From assembly GCA_015143295.1 (NCBI GenBank), contig CM026551.1:17161827-17225826 (forward strand): a stretch of DNA of 64,000 bases, in the 5' to 3' direction. Each line of letters opens with the position of its first letter. The stretch's first letter is position 1. The position numbers and the translations under genes were made by a program. This stretch comes from Tetracentron sinense (taxonomy: Eukaryota; Streptophyta; Magnoliopsida; Trochodendrales; Trochodendraceae). The notes under the pieces were generated by a model that was not told the origin of the DNA, made no database searches, and saw nothing but the letters and a program-made list of their open reading frames with translations. Below are positions 1 to 11,146 of the stretch, in pieces.

Positions 1-1178
1 GGTTACTTGAATGTTACCAATCTTAGGTTGTGGCTATCAATCTTAGGTTGAGGCATATAAAATGGTTGGCCAAGCACTTGAACCTTTCTTGATTTGGTTT
101 TTTTTTTTTGTTGCCAATAGACGAGGCGGCTTAACATAGGACTGGCCACACAAAGACTAATGAAAATGGATTCAAAGGGCTTAAGCATGTTTCAAAGCAA
201 TAACAAAACATTACTTTCTAATTCAAATAATTAAGGGTTAACATTAATTTTCGTGGCTTAGCTTATTTTGTCATTTACTAAGTCACATTAGTTCTAGTCT
301 TGAGTCTCTTGACTCTTAACCCTTAATTATTTGAATTAAAGGATTATGATTCAAAGTATATTTAGGAGTACTTATAGATTGATTCTAAAAATCAATGCGC
401 TATTTAACGGGTAAATTTAGACATAATTGCATATACTCACAGGCATCAATGTACATTTGTGTGGCAGTAATGAGGCTTGCACCTCTCCAAATGGATAACT
501 CTTTACCGAGTTTCTGTTAACCCTTCTTTTACATTATCTATTTGTTTTTAGTAAATTTTGAACCCTTTTGCTCTCCACACAATTCAATTCTCTCAACAAA
601 TCCAGTATTGATATTTCTATGATGCACGAAATTATTAGATGACAAAGGAGCAATACAAATGGAAATTTTCAGTCATACCAATCCCCTTAATGTAGACCAC
701 GAATGGTTCGACATATCATGAGGAGGATTAAACGAACTCAAAGGATGAGTTCTAGATCTGACGACCTCATTGTTAGAAAAACAACATTTTACAGCAATAT
801 TTTAAGAGGCCCAAAAACAGAGAATTAAGAAAAGGACTATAAATTTTATAGACTTAAGAATGCCTTGCAAGATCCATGGCTCTTGCAAGATCCACTCCCC
901 CATTGCAAACTTTAACAAATACTGACACACTAACTGGGACCTGACCGTATATCTAGTGCAAAAAAAAAACAGAGATGCATGGCTGTTTTTGGTCTTGAAG
1001 TAAACGTTTAGCTAGTAGAAGGTGTGTGGAATGGATAGATGAGTTGTGTATTTTTGGGATGAGAATGAGAGGAGAAATCATCCCACTTTCAATGTGGGAT
1101 TAAAGTTCTTTAGGCACCCAATTTAGTCACTTAATGACAATTTGGTAATTAAAGGGAATCAAAACCCATGAATAAGGT
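1..1178. other. intergenic, no gene seen
   Basis: No coding region is recognisable on either strand. A 13-nt direct repeat (CAATCTTAGGTTG) occurs twice within the first 60 bases. The only structured element is the small inverted-repeat element listed at 220-337. A tract near 1080-1100 (TCCCACTTTCAATGTGGGA) is a short palindrome of the kind seen in Copia LTRs, but no LTR ends were found. Confidence 0.6.
220..337. repeat. small MITE-like element with perfect 22-bp inverted repeats
   Basis: Positions 220-241 and 316-337 are perfect reverse complements (22 bp, containing TTAAGGGTTAA / TTAACCCTTAA). They enclose 74 bp of unrelated sequence. The total size of 118 bp and AT-rich arms fit a miniature inverted-repeat transposable element. 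No target-site duplication was convincingly seen, so the superfamily is unassigned. Confidence 0.65.
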
Positions 1179-1417
1179 GGCGTTTGGTAACTCTAAATAA
1201 TAAGAGCTTACTTGGATTTTAGAGCTTATTTGAGTTTTAGAATGTTTAATAACAGGCTTAATAGACTCCTAGAAACTTTAAAAGTAGAGGAAAAACTTCT
1301 AAACAAATAAGTAGCACGAGAATAATTTATTTTTTAGGTCTAAAACTTTAGAGTTTATTCTTTAGAGTCTATTTTTAAAAGCTTATTATATGTGAGTAGA
1401 GTTTCTAAACACACGCT
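1179..1417. mobile_element. hAT-like MITE candidate
   Basis: The left end reads GGCGTTTGGTAACTCTA and the right end, reverse-complemented, reads AGCGTGTGTTTAGAAACTCTA with gaps, giving an imperfect terminal inverted repeat. The interior repeats words such as AGAGCTTAT and TTTAGAGT in both orientations. Many plant hAT MITEs begin with a GGCGTTTGGT-like word. No clean 8-bp duplication was found. Confidence 0.5.
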
Positions 1418-1809
1418 AAATCGATTTCTCAATGGTCAAATTTGTTTATAGTAAAATTGCATTCCCTTTGCTTGAATATATTTGTGAATGAAACTTTTAT
1501 TTGCAGATGGACTTTATTTTTTAGGTATCAAAAGTGTTTCCACTTGCAATATGGCGTATGTACACAGTGGACCATGATCACCTAAGCGTCTCCCTAATGG
1601 GCGTTTTTGGACCATCCTCACACACTTCTTCTTAACTATAATCATTTTTGACATCTTATTTATATACAAATATTATTTAAGTAAATAAAAGTAAACTACA
1701 ATATGAAACTTTAGAAGTTTAAATTTTGCAAATATTTATGTTATATTATATACTATGACTTTGGATACAATGCATGTAATATATATATTAGAGTAGTGAT
1801 AGGTGTACC

Positions 1810-2311
1810 TAGGACTGTATTCGGGCCGGGCTTTTCTAGGGTTGGCCAAGCCTGGCTCGGCTTGAAAGGATTTGAGATGGGCCCGAAGCCCAGCTCGGCC
1901 CGAAATGAAGCTTGAAAGTGCAGCCCGAATTCAAAAGTTTGGCTCAAAGCTGGGCTCGGCCCGAATTGATTCAAGCTCGAGCCAGGCTTGGCTTGGCTCG
2001 AGTTCGGATTGTATAATTTTTTTTATACATTTTTTTATTTTTAAATAATATTTTATATTATTTATATATATAATAATGATCTATATAAACTATATTTTTA
2101 ATAATATTCGAGTCGGGTTCGAGCCGAACCGAGCCTCAATCGAGCCAGGCTGAGCCGCACATGGGTTGGCCCGAGCTCGATTTGATTGAGTTTTCGGGCT
2201 TTTTTTTAGGCTTGGCATGGCCCGTTCGAGCCTAAAATTCGGGCCGATCTCGGGCCAAACCGAGTCGAGCCAAGCCGCACCAACGGGCCAATTGGGCTTT
2301 GTGCAGCCTTA
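1810..2311. mobile_element. non-autonomous hAT element with GAGCCGAGC-type subterminal repeats
   Basis: The left terminus is TAGGACTGTATTCGGGCC and the right terminus reverse-complements to TAAGGCTGCACAAAGCCC. Flanks are GGTGTACC (1802-1809) and GGCGTACC (2312-2319), a 7-of-8 match as expected for an aged hAT target duplication. The interior is full of GAGCC/GGCTC words on both strands around an AT-rich centre. No transposase is encoded. It sits against the left arm of the palindrome at 2314-2404. Confidence 0.75.
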
Positions 2312-2313
2312 GG

Positions 2314-2404
2314 CGTACCCATGAAATCCATTTCCAAACCTAAGGCACCACCTCATTACCAATGAGGTGGTGCCTTAGGTTTGGAAATGGATTTCATGGG
2401 TACG
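2314..2404. repeat. 44-bp perfect palindrome with 3-nt loop
   Basis: Positions 2314-2357 and 2361-2404 are exact reverse complements separated by ACC. The arms contain CCTAAGGCACCACCTCATT and its complement. The structure is a fold-back element or the centre of a MITE. Its outer left part is interrupted by the hAT element ending at 2311. Confidence 0.9.
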
Positions 2405-2427
2405 TTAACTATGTCTCTATATCTTTA

Positions 2428-3022
2428 TCTTTACTATTATAATGTGAGAGACATGCTTAGATGATTTTTTCTAAATTCCCAAAATACATTTATATAAACA
2501 TTTTCTAAAATTCCCAAAATACCCTTATCTTTATCTTTACTATTATAATGCGAGAGGCATGTGCCGATGATTTTTTCAAAATTCCCAAAATACCCTTATA
2601 TAAATTTTTTCTAAAATTCCCAAAATACCCTTATATAAACATTTTCTAAAATTCTCAAAATACCCTTATATAAAAACAAAACGTTGACTTAATGTTTTAC
2701 TTTAATTCCCAAACTACCCCTTGCCCTTGATTTAATGTTTTACTTTAATTCCCAAACTAACTCTTGCTCATCTATCTATTTAGAATCACAGCCAATCGTG
2801 ATTGAACTTAGGGAGAGTTCAATCGCACCCGGGGGTTAACACGTGTCCCTTTTAACTCCTATCAACTGTGGTTAACTCCTTCCTCTTGCTCTCACATGCA
2901 TCGCATGTGCCACTAGCAAGTTCAATCGCACCTGCGGGTTAACACGTGTCCCTTTTAACTCTTATTAACTATGGTTAACTCCTTCCCCTCGCTCTCATGT
3001 GCATCGCACATGCCGCAGCTAG
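2428..3022 (+). mobile_element. non-autonomous Helitron-like element with doubled ends
   Basis: Two 5' ends of the form A|TCTTTACTATTATAATG are present (TC at 2428 and 2534). Two 3' ends are present: one ends CTAG at 2916 and one at 3022, the latter followed by T. The outer 3' end has the hairpin CATGTGC-ATC-GCACATG at 2996-3012 about 6 nt before CTAG. An internal copy of the family palindrome (GATTGAAC..GTTCAATCG) lies near 2801-2825. These are the Helitron hallmarks: 5' TC, 3' CTRR, subterminal hairpin and insertion between A and T. No Rep/helicase gene is present. Confidence 0.75.
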
Positions 3023-3762
3023 TATTATTATAAAAGTATACTAAATTTTTTTATATTATATATATTATTTTAACATTATTGCACGTGCAGGCTCAACCAG
3101 TAGTTAAGTAGGCCATGTGGGGTCAGGAAGGGTCATAGTTGTAATTTGATAGAGAGGTACTGTTCGTGTGTACCGATGAATACGGTATATAGATGTCAAA
3201 AACCAGAATTAGTTCATGTGAGCCATACGATGGATGGAATATAGCTTTGATGGCCACTGTGTTCGAGCTCTGGGTCAATCGGACGGTACATATTGTATCA
3301 TTCCTGTGGGTCCAAGCTCAACAATTCGAAATACTTGAAATCAGGGTAGGTGGCCCACCAATCACAACCGTCCAATAGGTCAATAATGAAGTAATAGCAC
3401 ACATTTTTGGATAGTCAAAGAAAGGTACAGCTCTAGATATTGTCGATTGTTTTGTTGTGGCCTTGTAGGGCCCATTCTAGTGTTGGTATACTGAACACCG
3501 TCCAGACGTGTCCGGGTTGGTGGGTCCCCAAATCCAAAGTTCAGATTAAGATGGCATAAACACTTGTTATAAATAGTAAGATACACTGTTAACTTCCCTA
3601 TTGGGTCATGGACTTCACTCACTATCGGACGCCTTCCTATCATGGACCGGGTCAAAAGGCCCAATCATAGTCGGTAGCACAATTAGAGGGCGGTTCACTT
3701 TTGGAATGAAGTCATTTCCCACATATATCATTTTTTCATCTTTTTGAATGACTTTGTTCTTA
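3023..3762. other. no gene recognised
   Basis: About 740 bp of moderately GC-balanced sequence with no long ORF, homopolymer structure or clear repeat ends. Words like GGTGGGCCCAC and CCGTCCA recur and suggest an old transposon, but no termini could be assigned. Confidence 0.4.
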
Positions 3763-3921
3763 ACCCCCCCGGGGGTGTAGGCCCAGTTGCCGAAGGATGA
3801 ACCATAAAGCCAGAGGTCTCGAGGTCAATTCTTGGGCTCCCCTTAATATCGGTTGTATGGGGTGGGGTATTCCCTATTAAGCACGTGAGACTAGTCTAAG
3901 TCTTTAAGCTTGTGTATCTTC
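3763..3921 (+). mobile_element. tRNA-derived SINE (copy 1)
   Basis: The sequence starts GGGGGTGTAGGCCCAGTTG (A-box-like) and contains GAGGTCTCGAGGTCAATTC (B-box region, one base off GTTCAATTC). A conserved body with TGTATGGGGTGGGGTATTCC and GTGAGACTAGTC follows. It aligns by eye with the copies at 19140-19296 (minus) and 43630-43822 (plus). The tail is decayed and no target duplication was found. Confidence 0.65.
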
Positions 3922-4059
3922 ATGTGATGTGGGTGGTTTAGGATCCATTCCCTTGGATTGTGGTGTCACGATTGTTATGCTTGTCGTTTTGTCCAACTTT
4001 AAATGTTAGGTGTTCAAATTTACTAACAAATGAATAAATACTAACATAGCTAACCGGGG

Positions 4060-4329
4060 TTGCAATACAATTCTTACAAAAAAAGTAGCCTAGAATTGTT
4101 TGAGGATATCTCTTCACTTTTCCACCTACTCCCATTGGCAAGAGTAGTGTTCATTCCTCGTCAGATGAATTTTGTAGCGCATAGTCATGCCCAATTTGTG
4201 GCTAGGCGATTTCGAGTGCCTGGGCAACTGGTGGTGTCTTCTTGGCCTGAGCATCTAGTTTCTTTCCCGTTTAATCCTGGGATTGAGAGGTATGGGGGGA
4301 GGTATGTCCCTCTTCATCCTCCTCCTTAG
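4060..4329 (+). pseudogene. LINE-type RNase H tail fragment
   Basis: An open frame contains the motif IPRQMNFVAHSHAQFVARRF, which resembles the end of the RNase H-like domain in plant L1-class LINE polyproteins (the usual form is IPR..N.VAH.LA). Nothing upstream gives the remaining RNase H or RT domains, so this is a 5'-truncated remnant. The poly-A-like stretch near 4367-4393 fits a LINE tail. Confidence 0.6.
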
Positions 4330-6641
4330 GTTGTGTTTTGTTCTCTGTTCGTTCATCTATTTACCCAAAAAAAATATCAGAAGGAAAAAAAATCATTTTG
4401 TAAGTTGCACACTTGTCCCTTAGCAACTACCTTAGGCCTAGTTGTGTGTGAGTTTAGTATGTGTTGGTTACATAATAACGTTTCACCAAAAAAAAGTAAC
4501 GCACTTGTCTTTCGGTCAGATGGCAGGTAGTGTATCCTTCAAGTGTAATGGTCAGAATTGAATCTCGTGATGTTGCCCTCCTAACATGTTAAAAAATCAT
4601 TAGGTGAAAAGAAAAAGAGAGAGAACTTGAGAAAAATAATACTATTATTAAAATTATTTACGAAAAGCATAATTTTTCAAAAGTAAATGAATTATCAATA
4701 CAAATAAATTAATTTTTATTATAATATATAAATTTCAAAATTAATAAAAAGATATAAGATAGAATGTCAATGTTGCTTTTATTTGTATTCATTTGATTAA
4801 AATTTGTTTATTTAGCATTTATCTGTATTCTTTTCTTCATTAACTCAAGTTTTGAATACGTAAAAAGAATGTAAAATGCGATACCACCAAACCATACAAT
4901 ACGTATAATAAGTATTTACCAACATTAGTATTATGAGTTTAAACACAAAGCAGAGCTCTGCTTCAAGGCGAAAAAGCTATTGCCGGTGGTAATCTTGTAA
5001 ATATATAGAGAAAATGTTTTGAAAAACTACCATTGCCTCTCTCCATAAATAAGTATTATCTATGTACAACTTCTACCCAAAAAATTAATAAAAATCCAAT
5101 AGTAAATATGTAGATCTCTCCTACAACATAGACCGCATAATGAAGGTCATAATTGGCTATTATGACAGCGCTAATATAAAATTTTGAAAACATATATTGT
5201 GATGAGAGTCCCGACTATCTGAAAGTGCAGGCATGTATTTTCACATGTATTTTCCATAAAAATAAAATACTCATATCTACATGTATTTTCCAAAATAAAA
5301 AGTATACCTATCTCCACATGTATGTCGTACCATTTACGTGCTAACAAATAGAGACTAAGTTTTCACATAGGTGAAAACAAAGAATTAAAAGAAAATTGAA
5401 AAATACTTGCATCATGAAAATCAAAATTCTCATTTCTTTCCTGTAATTTCACTTATGTTCTTGGCAAACAAATAGTGGGTTATGGAGAACATTAAAAAAT
5501 AGTGGAAAACGATCAATTTCACCACTATTTCGGCCAGCGTTGGTTAATTATTTTTATAATTTATATCACACTTTTACTATATTTCTTATTTCAAAATGAA
5601 TAATTTTTTCTCAATTTAAAAATAGTATTAAATATTGTTTAATCAGATGTTCTTATTCATTTTTTGAATGTGAGAGTTTATCGGTTTTGTGTAAGAAATG
5701 AATTAATTTTTTGTATCAAATTTTGGAGGATATAAGCTTAGTACGAATAGCTTAAATGAATTGTTCTTCCTAAGTTGACCTTATCAAATCGACTGGGTAA
5801 TGAACCCTATTTAGCAAGTAGAATTATTCAAAATTAACAGACAATAGTCATACATCATTAACTCTACTAGATTGTTGAGAATATAGAGAATATATATAGG
5901 TGGAATTGGAGAAAATAGAATTTTAAAAAAAAAAAATTGTAATAGGACAAAACAAAAACTTAGTTTCCTTTTTCATTTTAATCTATTTTTTCAGTTTCAA
6001 ATTGGGGGTTAGTGTCTACTAGTAAGAATGTCGTTTCTTTATCCAAAGACTATTGTTTTCATTTATTAAAAACGCGTGTTCAAGTTTAACACAAAGGAAC
6101 AAAGATTTTTTTATATAAATCAAAGGTTTACTGTCATGAATCAGCCTCAGTTCATTACCTGCCACAATCTTATCCTTTACTTAGTGTGGGCATTTATCAT
6201 ACCTTTCCCTAATTTTCTCCATTTATTCTTATTGTTATCTTTTAAAGATACAAAAGGTTTACCTTTTCTATTTCCCTAATTTTCTCCCCTAATTCATACC
6301 TTTTAAATTAGACAAATCAATCTTTACTAGCATTTAAAGAGTTCTTTCAGTTATGGACTCCATAAGCCACAACCCATTTTTAGTAGTTTTTTTTTCGGTT
6401 ACTACTTATTAGCATGGAAAGATTTTTCATTATGGGATTCACCATCATTTAAAGAGTTTTATCAGTTACAAAAATGTCTATTTATATATAGGTGATTTTG
6501 CTAGATAGCTTACAATGAAGGCAGCTACCAAGGGCTCTTCGTAAAGAGGTCTTGCCTCAGGTGAGTGCCTTAATGCTAACCTTTAGAGCCTCCAACCTCT
6601 TATGTGCGCATCCTCTCAATTTTGGCATCTTTTTTTGAATT
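4330..6641. other. AT-rich intergenic sequence, no gene seen
   Basis: Long runs of A/T with short ORFs only and no recognisable protein similarity. A segment at 6117-6172 (TTTACTGTCATGAATCAGCC...) recurs at about 8211-8268. The rest is unassigned. Confidence 0.5.
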
Positions 6642-6646
6642 GTTTC

Positions 6647-7683
6647 TGTTGGGAAAAATCTGTTTTGGAAAATCTGGGTGTTTTTGGGAAAACAGTTTTT
6701 ATAAACTTTGACCAAAAATATAAGTGGGACCCACAAAGATTTTGAGGCGGGTCCAAGTGGATCCGTGTTCTCCTCCATGAGGAGATTAACGTGGTATATT
6801 TACTTGTCCAAAACAGTAAAGTGGTGAATGAGAAATTCATCTCAAAGTAGGCCACTTGAACATGTATTGTAAGTTGAAGAATGGTAGAAAAAAATAGTCC
6901 CACATTGGAAAATTATTGAAATTATAATGTGGTTTATATACTATTACCTTGGAGTTAAGGGTGGGCCCTTGGGGCACCCAAATTTTGCGAAGGAGTGAGC
7001 CCATGCTCCAAGGTGGAACCAACCTCTCACACGCGTGCGCCGCCGCCGGCCTGTGCCCGTGTCCGAGTCCGGTCCGGTCCGACTGGCTGGCTTGGCTTGG
7101 TTGGTTGGTTGGTTGCCTTGGCTCTTGTGGGCCTTTAGCCCAAGCCCCTATATTTATTTTTTGCTGGGCTGGGCCAAAGCCCATTCAACTTACACAGCAG
7201 TTTAATTATCCAACAGTCATGTCTGTTGGATTTAAATTGAGACCCCAACAGACATGACCCTTCTGGAACAGTCTCCTCTTTTCAATTATTTAAGGAATTC
7301 TATTGCAATTTTCTAGAGTACGAATTTCCAGATCTTCTACTCCCTAGTTTTAATCTTCTTCTGCATTCAGTCATTTGCATTTTCAGAGAGAGAGTACTAA
7401 ACATCCAAGGTTCGCTGTGTCCTTGGGTTTCTAGTGGTAGTACCCAGGACGTGACTGTTGTATCTTGGGAGACAACTTGTCGTAGGCCGTGACCACCTGT
7501 GCGGGGCAATATTGTCTTAAGGACATTGAATTCAATTCAAGCCTCAGTCCCCTCAAATAGTAAAGTGCACTGTCCTTTATTTCTGTTCTATCTTAGATTG
7601 TGTTCTGTGATTGTATTTGGCATTCTGTAATTAGCATGTTTTCAGTATAACATACAGTAACATCTAATGCAATTTAACCAACA
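6647..7683 (+). mobile_element. solo Copia LTR, complete with 5-bp target duplication
   Basis: The element begins TGTTGGGAAAAATC and ends TTTAACCAACA, so the LTR has TGTTGG..CCAACA inverted termini. GTTTC occurs immediately before (6642-6646) and after (7684-7688), a perfect 5-bp duplication. Inside are the AGTCCCACATTGG...ATGTGG palindromic motif common in plant Copia LTRs, a TATATTTAT box near 7149 and a GC-rich block at 7020-7090. No second LTR or internal domain flanks it, so it is a solo LTR left by unequal recombination. The strand is inferred from the TATA-like box. Confidence 0.85.
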
Positions 7684-7688
7684 GTTTC

Positions 7689-9388
7689 CACATAGCTCTC
7701 CAACTCATTCATGTTCTTTTCTTTGCCGTCAATATGCTACAACCCCTTAGTGCATAAACTTAGAAAAACCATTGATCGACCATGTAGTAGGCTTTGGCTT
7801 CAACACTATCACCAAGAGGATTTGTGTTGCAACTGTTGGGAAGGAGGGACAGCAAGACAACAGCAAACAGCAATATTCCAGGGCCAAATTTCTATTGTGG
7901 CAATGCTCCGCCGATTCTATCCTCTTTTTACTTGATAGTTTTTGTATACGAAATGACAAAAAAAGCCCTCTTGATGGGTTCCTGATGTTTGCTTGGATGC
8001 TGAACTGGCTAGAAAAATTCAAAATTTTATTTTTCTTATTCATATTATTTTGCACTGGAGCATGGATGAATGATTACCATGAACTCTTATTCAATTTTTT
8101 TCTTACTTAGTTTAGTCTTTTTTTAAAACAAGTTTATTATTGTCATACTACTTCTTTTTGTCTTATGATATTTCTGTGCATTGCACAGGTTTCTTACTAG
8201 TTTTTATATAAATCACAGGTTTACTAACATGAATCAGCCTCAGTTCATTATCTGCCACAATCTTATCAATAAATAAATAGGATATTGGCAATAAATGATG
8301 AATGAAAAGACTAAACATTTCAATAGCCTATCTATTGTACATGTAATGGTTACCTGGCTAGAAAATTACCTCAAGTAATTACTTTTTCTAATATAAAAGA
8401 AACGTTATTGGGTAGGCTCGAAAGCACCTGCTATCGAGAGTTGGGCCGTCTGATCTAGAATCCAATGGCACGTCATGTCACATGCGTGTTAAATAGTGAG
8501 GCCCACACATGCTATGGCACCGTTGGATTCTGGATCGAGCGCACCTAATCACTTTCCCATATAAAAAGTCTAAATGGATGCATCATGCATCCATTTGCAT
8601 AACCATAATAACAACCACAGGCATATAAGATTGAACGCATTAATGGTCAAGTCAAAATGATGAAATTTAAACACTGCCATATCAACAAATTATGATTAAG
8701 ATCTGGACTTCCTTAAAGTCCAAATCCACATCATCTCCATCTTAATTAGCTTTAGGATATGTTTGTTCACAGAGTCAACCATAAGCAGGTCAAACATCCT
8801 CACCCTAATTGGCTTACACTCAACCTATGTTTCGTTCATTTTGTTTGCCTTTACGGGTGAGAGACTTGCTTGGAAATTACTTAAAATTATGGCTAATATG
8901 CCAGTTAATACAATGAGGAGTGCTAGCCCCATTCACATTTATTATAATTTTTTCCATAGACGTAAGATCAGGCTAACACGTGGAGTTGTTTCATTATTTT
9001 AACAGTTTAGAAAGTACAAATCAAATAATGTTTAACATTTGTAGAGCCTGAGTTGTGTCTTTGGAAGATTTGCGATTGGGGGCTAGCAAAATCCTAATGC
9101 AATTGGCAAATGACAAGAGCTGGGAGATCTGCCGTTTGATTACATCCCTGGAAGGCTAGAGGATACTTGAATAATGTCAATTTGGATAATTCCAAACATG
9201 CCCTTAATCCTTTGGGGACAACCTTGGTTAGGGGTAGGTCACCTATATCGAAACATACAAGTAAACCCTAGGCTTTGTTAGTTTGGAAGAAGAACTTGCG
9301 GAAAACAAATTTTTACTATGAAATGATATTTTCTCATTTTAAACATAATTTTTTTAAAAATATTTACAATAAAAACTTATTTTGCAGC
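7689..9388. other. no gene recognised; contains small repeats
   Basis: Open frames near 7711-8110 overlap in several phases and show no recognisable family. A 12-bp-stem palindrome (AAATGGATGCAT-C-ATGCATCCATTT) lies at 8572-8596. No conserved coding pattern was seen through 9388. Confidence 0.45.
8410..8562. repeat. fold-back MITE family, copy A
   Basis: The left part reads AGCACCTGCTATCGAGAGTT...AATCCAATGGCAC and the right part GGCACCGTTGGATTCTGGATCGAGCGCACC, forming an imperfect inverted repeat. The same opening words (AGCACCTACTATCGAGAGTT) start the element at 22072-22235. Confidence 0.6.
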
Positions 9389-9396
9389 ATTCTAAA

Positions 9397-9816
9397 TAGG
9401 GGTGTATTAGAGCTGAGCTCCGCTAAGTTTGAGCTTAACTTGAACATGCTCCACCTCAAGCTTGGCTTGAACAAGCTTGATTTGAGTTCCATCAAGCTCT
9501 ATGTAAGTCGAGCCGAGCTTGGGTTGCCTCAAGATGATTCACATAATTATTTTGTTTAATTTGTGTAATTTTAATAAAAGTATTTGTTAGTAAAATATGA
9601 TTAAAAAAAACTACAGAAAATTAATACATTCATATATGAAATTAAGATTTGGAAACAGTTCTCCGATCCAAAAGTAGAGAATTAGACATGAGTTTAACCT
9701 TTTAACTTTTTTTGTTTATTATTATCTCTTAAACTTATATAATTTAAATTAAAAATTATTACAATCTACAATAAAAAAAATTAAAGTATTATAATTAATA
9801 TAAATAACATTAACCA

Positions 9817-9878
<62 letters not shown>

Positions 9879-9969
9879 CGAGCTGAGCTGAACTCAAGCT
9901 GAACCAAGTCCTAAACAAGACGAAAGCTGGGTCGAGCCATCGATCTAACTTAGCTTGAGTGCAGCCTTA
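9397..9969. mobile_element. non-autonomous hAT element with internal (AT)n
   Basis: It opens TAGGGGTGTATTAGAGC and closes CTTGAGTGCAGCCTTA. Flanking octamers are ATTCTAAA (9389-9396) and ATTCCAAA (9970-9977), 7 of 8 identical. Subterminal regions repeat GAGCTTG/CAAGCTT and GAGCCGAGC words. The centre is AT-rich with a 52-bp AT microsatellite. No transposase ORF is present. Confidence 0.75.
9825..9876. repeat. (AT)26 microsatellite
   Basis: An uninterrupted dinucleotide run of about 52 bp inside the hAT element at 9397-9969. Confidence 0.95.
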
Positions 9970-9977
9970 ATTCCAAA

Positions 9978-10885
9978 TACAAAAAGTTACTTTTTTCCTT
10001 AAAATAATTCAGTGTACAAATTCTTTTTCCAAACAAAAATAACCAAAAGCACAAATCTAAAGTGGTGCAGTTTTGCAATTATCGTATGGGATGTATGAGT
10101 TGCAACCTAAGTAATTTTTTTTGGTAGTTGAATACGAGTAGGTTGCAACCCCAATTAGTGCAGTTAGCAGTGGTAAGCAGCTTGGATATCAAAAGCCCAA
10201 CTTAAAAGCGGGCTAAATATATTGGGCCTATTTACTATCACACCTTCACATACCGCTGCACTCAACTATTAGTCAAATGTGAGGTCATCCTTAGTCCATG
10301 TCCCCTTTTTAACGCTCATCACAATTGTGATTAAGATTCACTTCTCAATCTTAGGTTGAAGAAATCTACCACTGATTTTTTTAAAAATAATTAAAGAAAC
10401 ATTAATCTAACTTTTCTAAAGCTTAACCATAATTAAAGGGATATTAAAAGGTATACGTGGATGGGGGCATTTGCCTACATAGTTAAATGAGAATCAATTT
10501 GCCTGTGTTCCTCCATAAATGGATTGCACATGGTAGAGAGATCCCGGCCTTCAAAAACCCTTACCACAGGGAAGAAAACAGCCGATATAGTTCCGTCAAA
10601 TCCGTAGTAGGTTAATCACTGCCACTGGCACAAACCAGCCGTACCAGCCGTAGCAGCCGTAGCGGATCTTTATTACGAAAGAATAACGGATGGAAGGCAA
10701 CGATCTGCTGCAATCAACTTTAGCAGCAAAAACAGCAAAGAGACTCGTTATTCATGCCACGTCAGCTTTAGGCATGACTTGCAGCCAAAATGAACTTATC
10801 CGAAGCATTGTTCAGAAAGGTCCGCATCCAAAGCACTCCTGCGGTCCTCCCAGTAAATCCCACGGGCAGCTTTGAAACACCTACC
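9978..10885. other. intergenic; upstream region of the 11.1-kb gene
   Basis: No gene is seen. A relic of the Helitron core (ATGTCCCCTTTTTAACGC, then GTGATTAAGATTCAC) is at about 10258-10460 without ends. CAGCCGTA occurs three times at about 10635-10661, 9-10 bp apart, roughly 490 bp upstream of the downstream start codon; this may be a promoter motif cluster. Confidence 0.45.
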
Positions 10886-10886
10886 T

Positions 10887-10918
<32 letters not shown>

Positions 10919-10919
10919 A
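10886..10919 (+). promoter_or_regulatory. (CT)n tract in putative promoter/5' UTR
   Basis: A pyrimidine run (CCCTCCCTCTCTCT...) ends about 230 bp before the start codon at 11147. A second, interrupted CT block lies at about 11050-11072. Such Y-patch/CT tracts are common near plant transcription starts. That this one acts as a promoter element is inference. Confidence 0.45.
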
Positions 10920-11113
10920 AATTCAGTTAATAATAAAGATCTCAGAATCCAATTCATCCACTCCCCAAATTAAAAAACAAAACCCCATGAACCAACAGCA
11001 ACAAAACCAAAGACTCCCTTACCAATGTCCCATAGAAAACACCCAACCAATCTCTCTCTGTCTCTCTCTCTGTGGTTTCTTAGATCTTCGGGAACCAAAT
11101 TCCAGACCCAGAA

Positions 11114-11137
11114 ATGGCGGATAAGAGAATCATATAA
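11114..11137 (+). promoter_or_regulatory. 7-codon upstream ORF
   Basis: ATG at 11114 opens a reading frame encoding MADKRII that stops with TAA at 11135-11137, nine bases before the main start at 11147. The context GAAATGG has a favourable A at -3 and G at +4. If it lies in the transcript it could lower initiation at the main ATG. Confidence 0.55.
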
Positions 11138-11146
11138 AGGAAGTAA

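Noticed and set aside
3193-3664. Two frames (61 and 94 codons) on opposite strands
   Set aside because: No family resemblance and no promoter or splice context; likely old transposon sequence.
6837-7257. Overlapping frames of 102-115 codons on both strands
   Set aside because: They lie inside the solo Copia LTR, which does not encode protein; GC-rich sequence there lacks stop codons by composition.
7711-8110. Three overlapping plus-strand frames and one minus-strand frame
   Set aside because: No recognisable domain, no consistent phase, no splice structure; probably chance.
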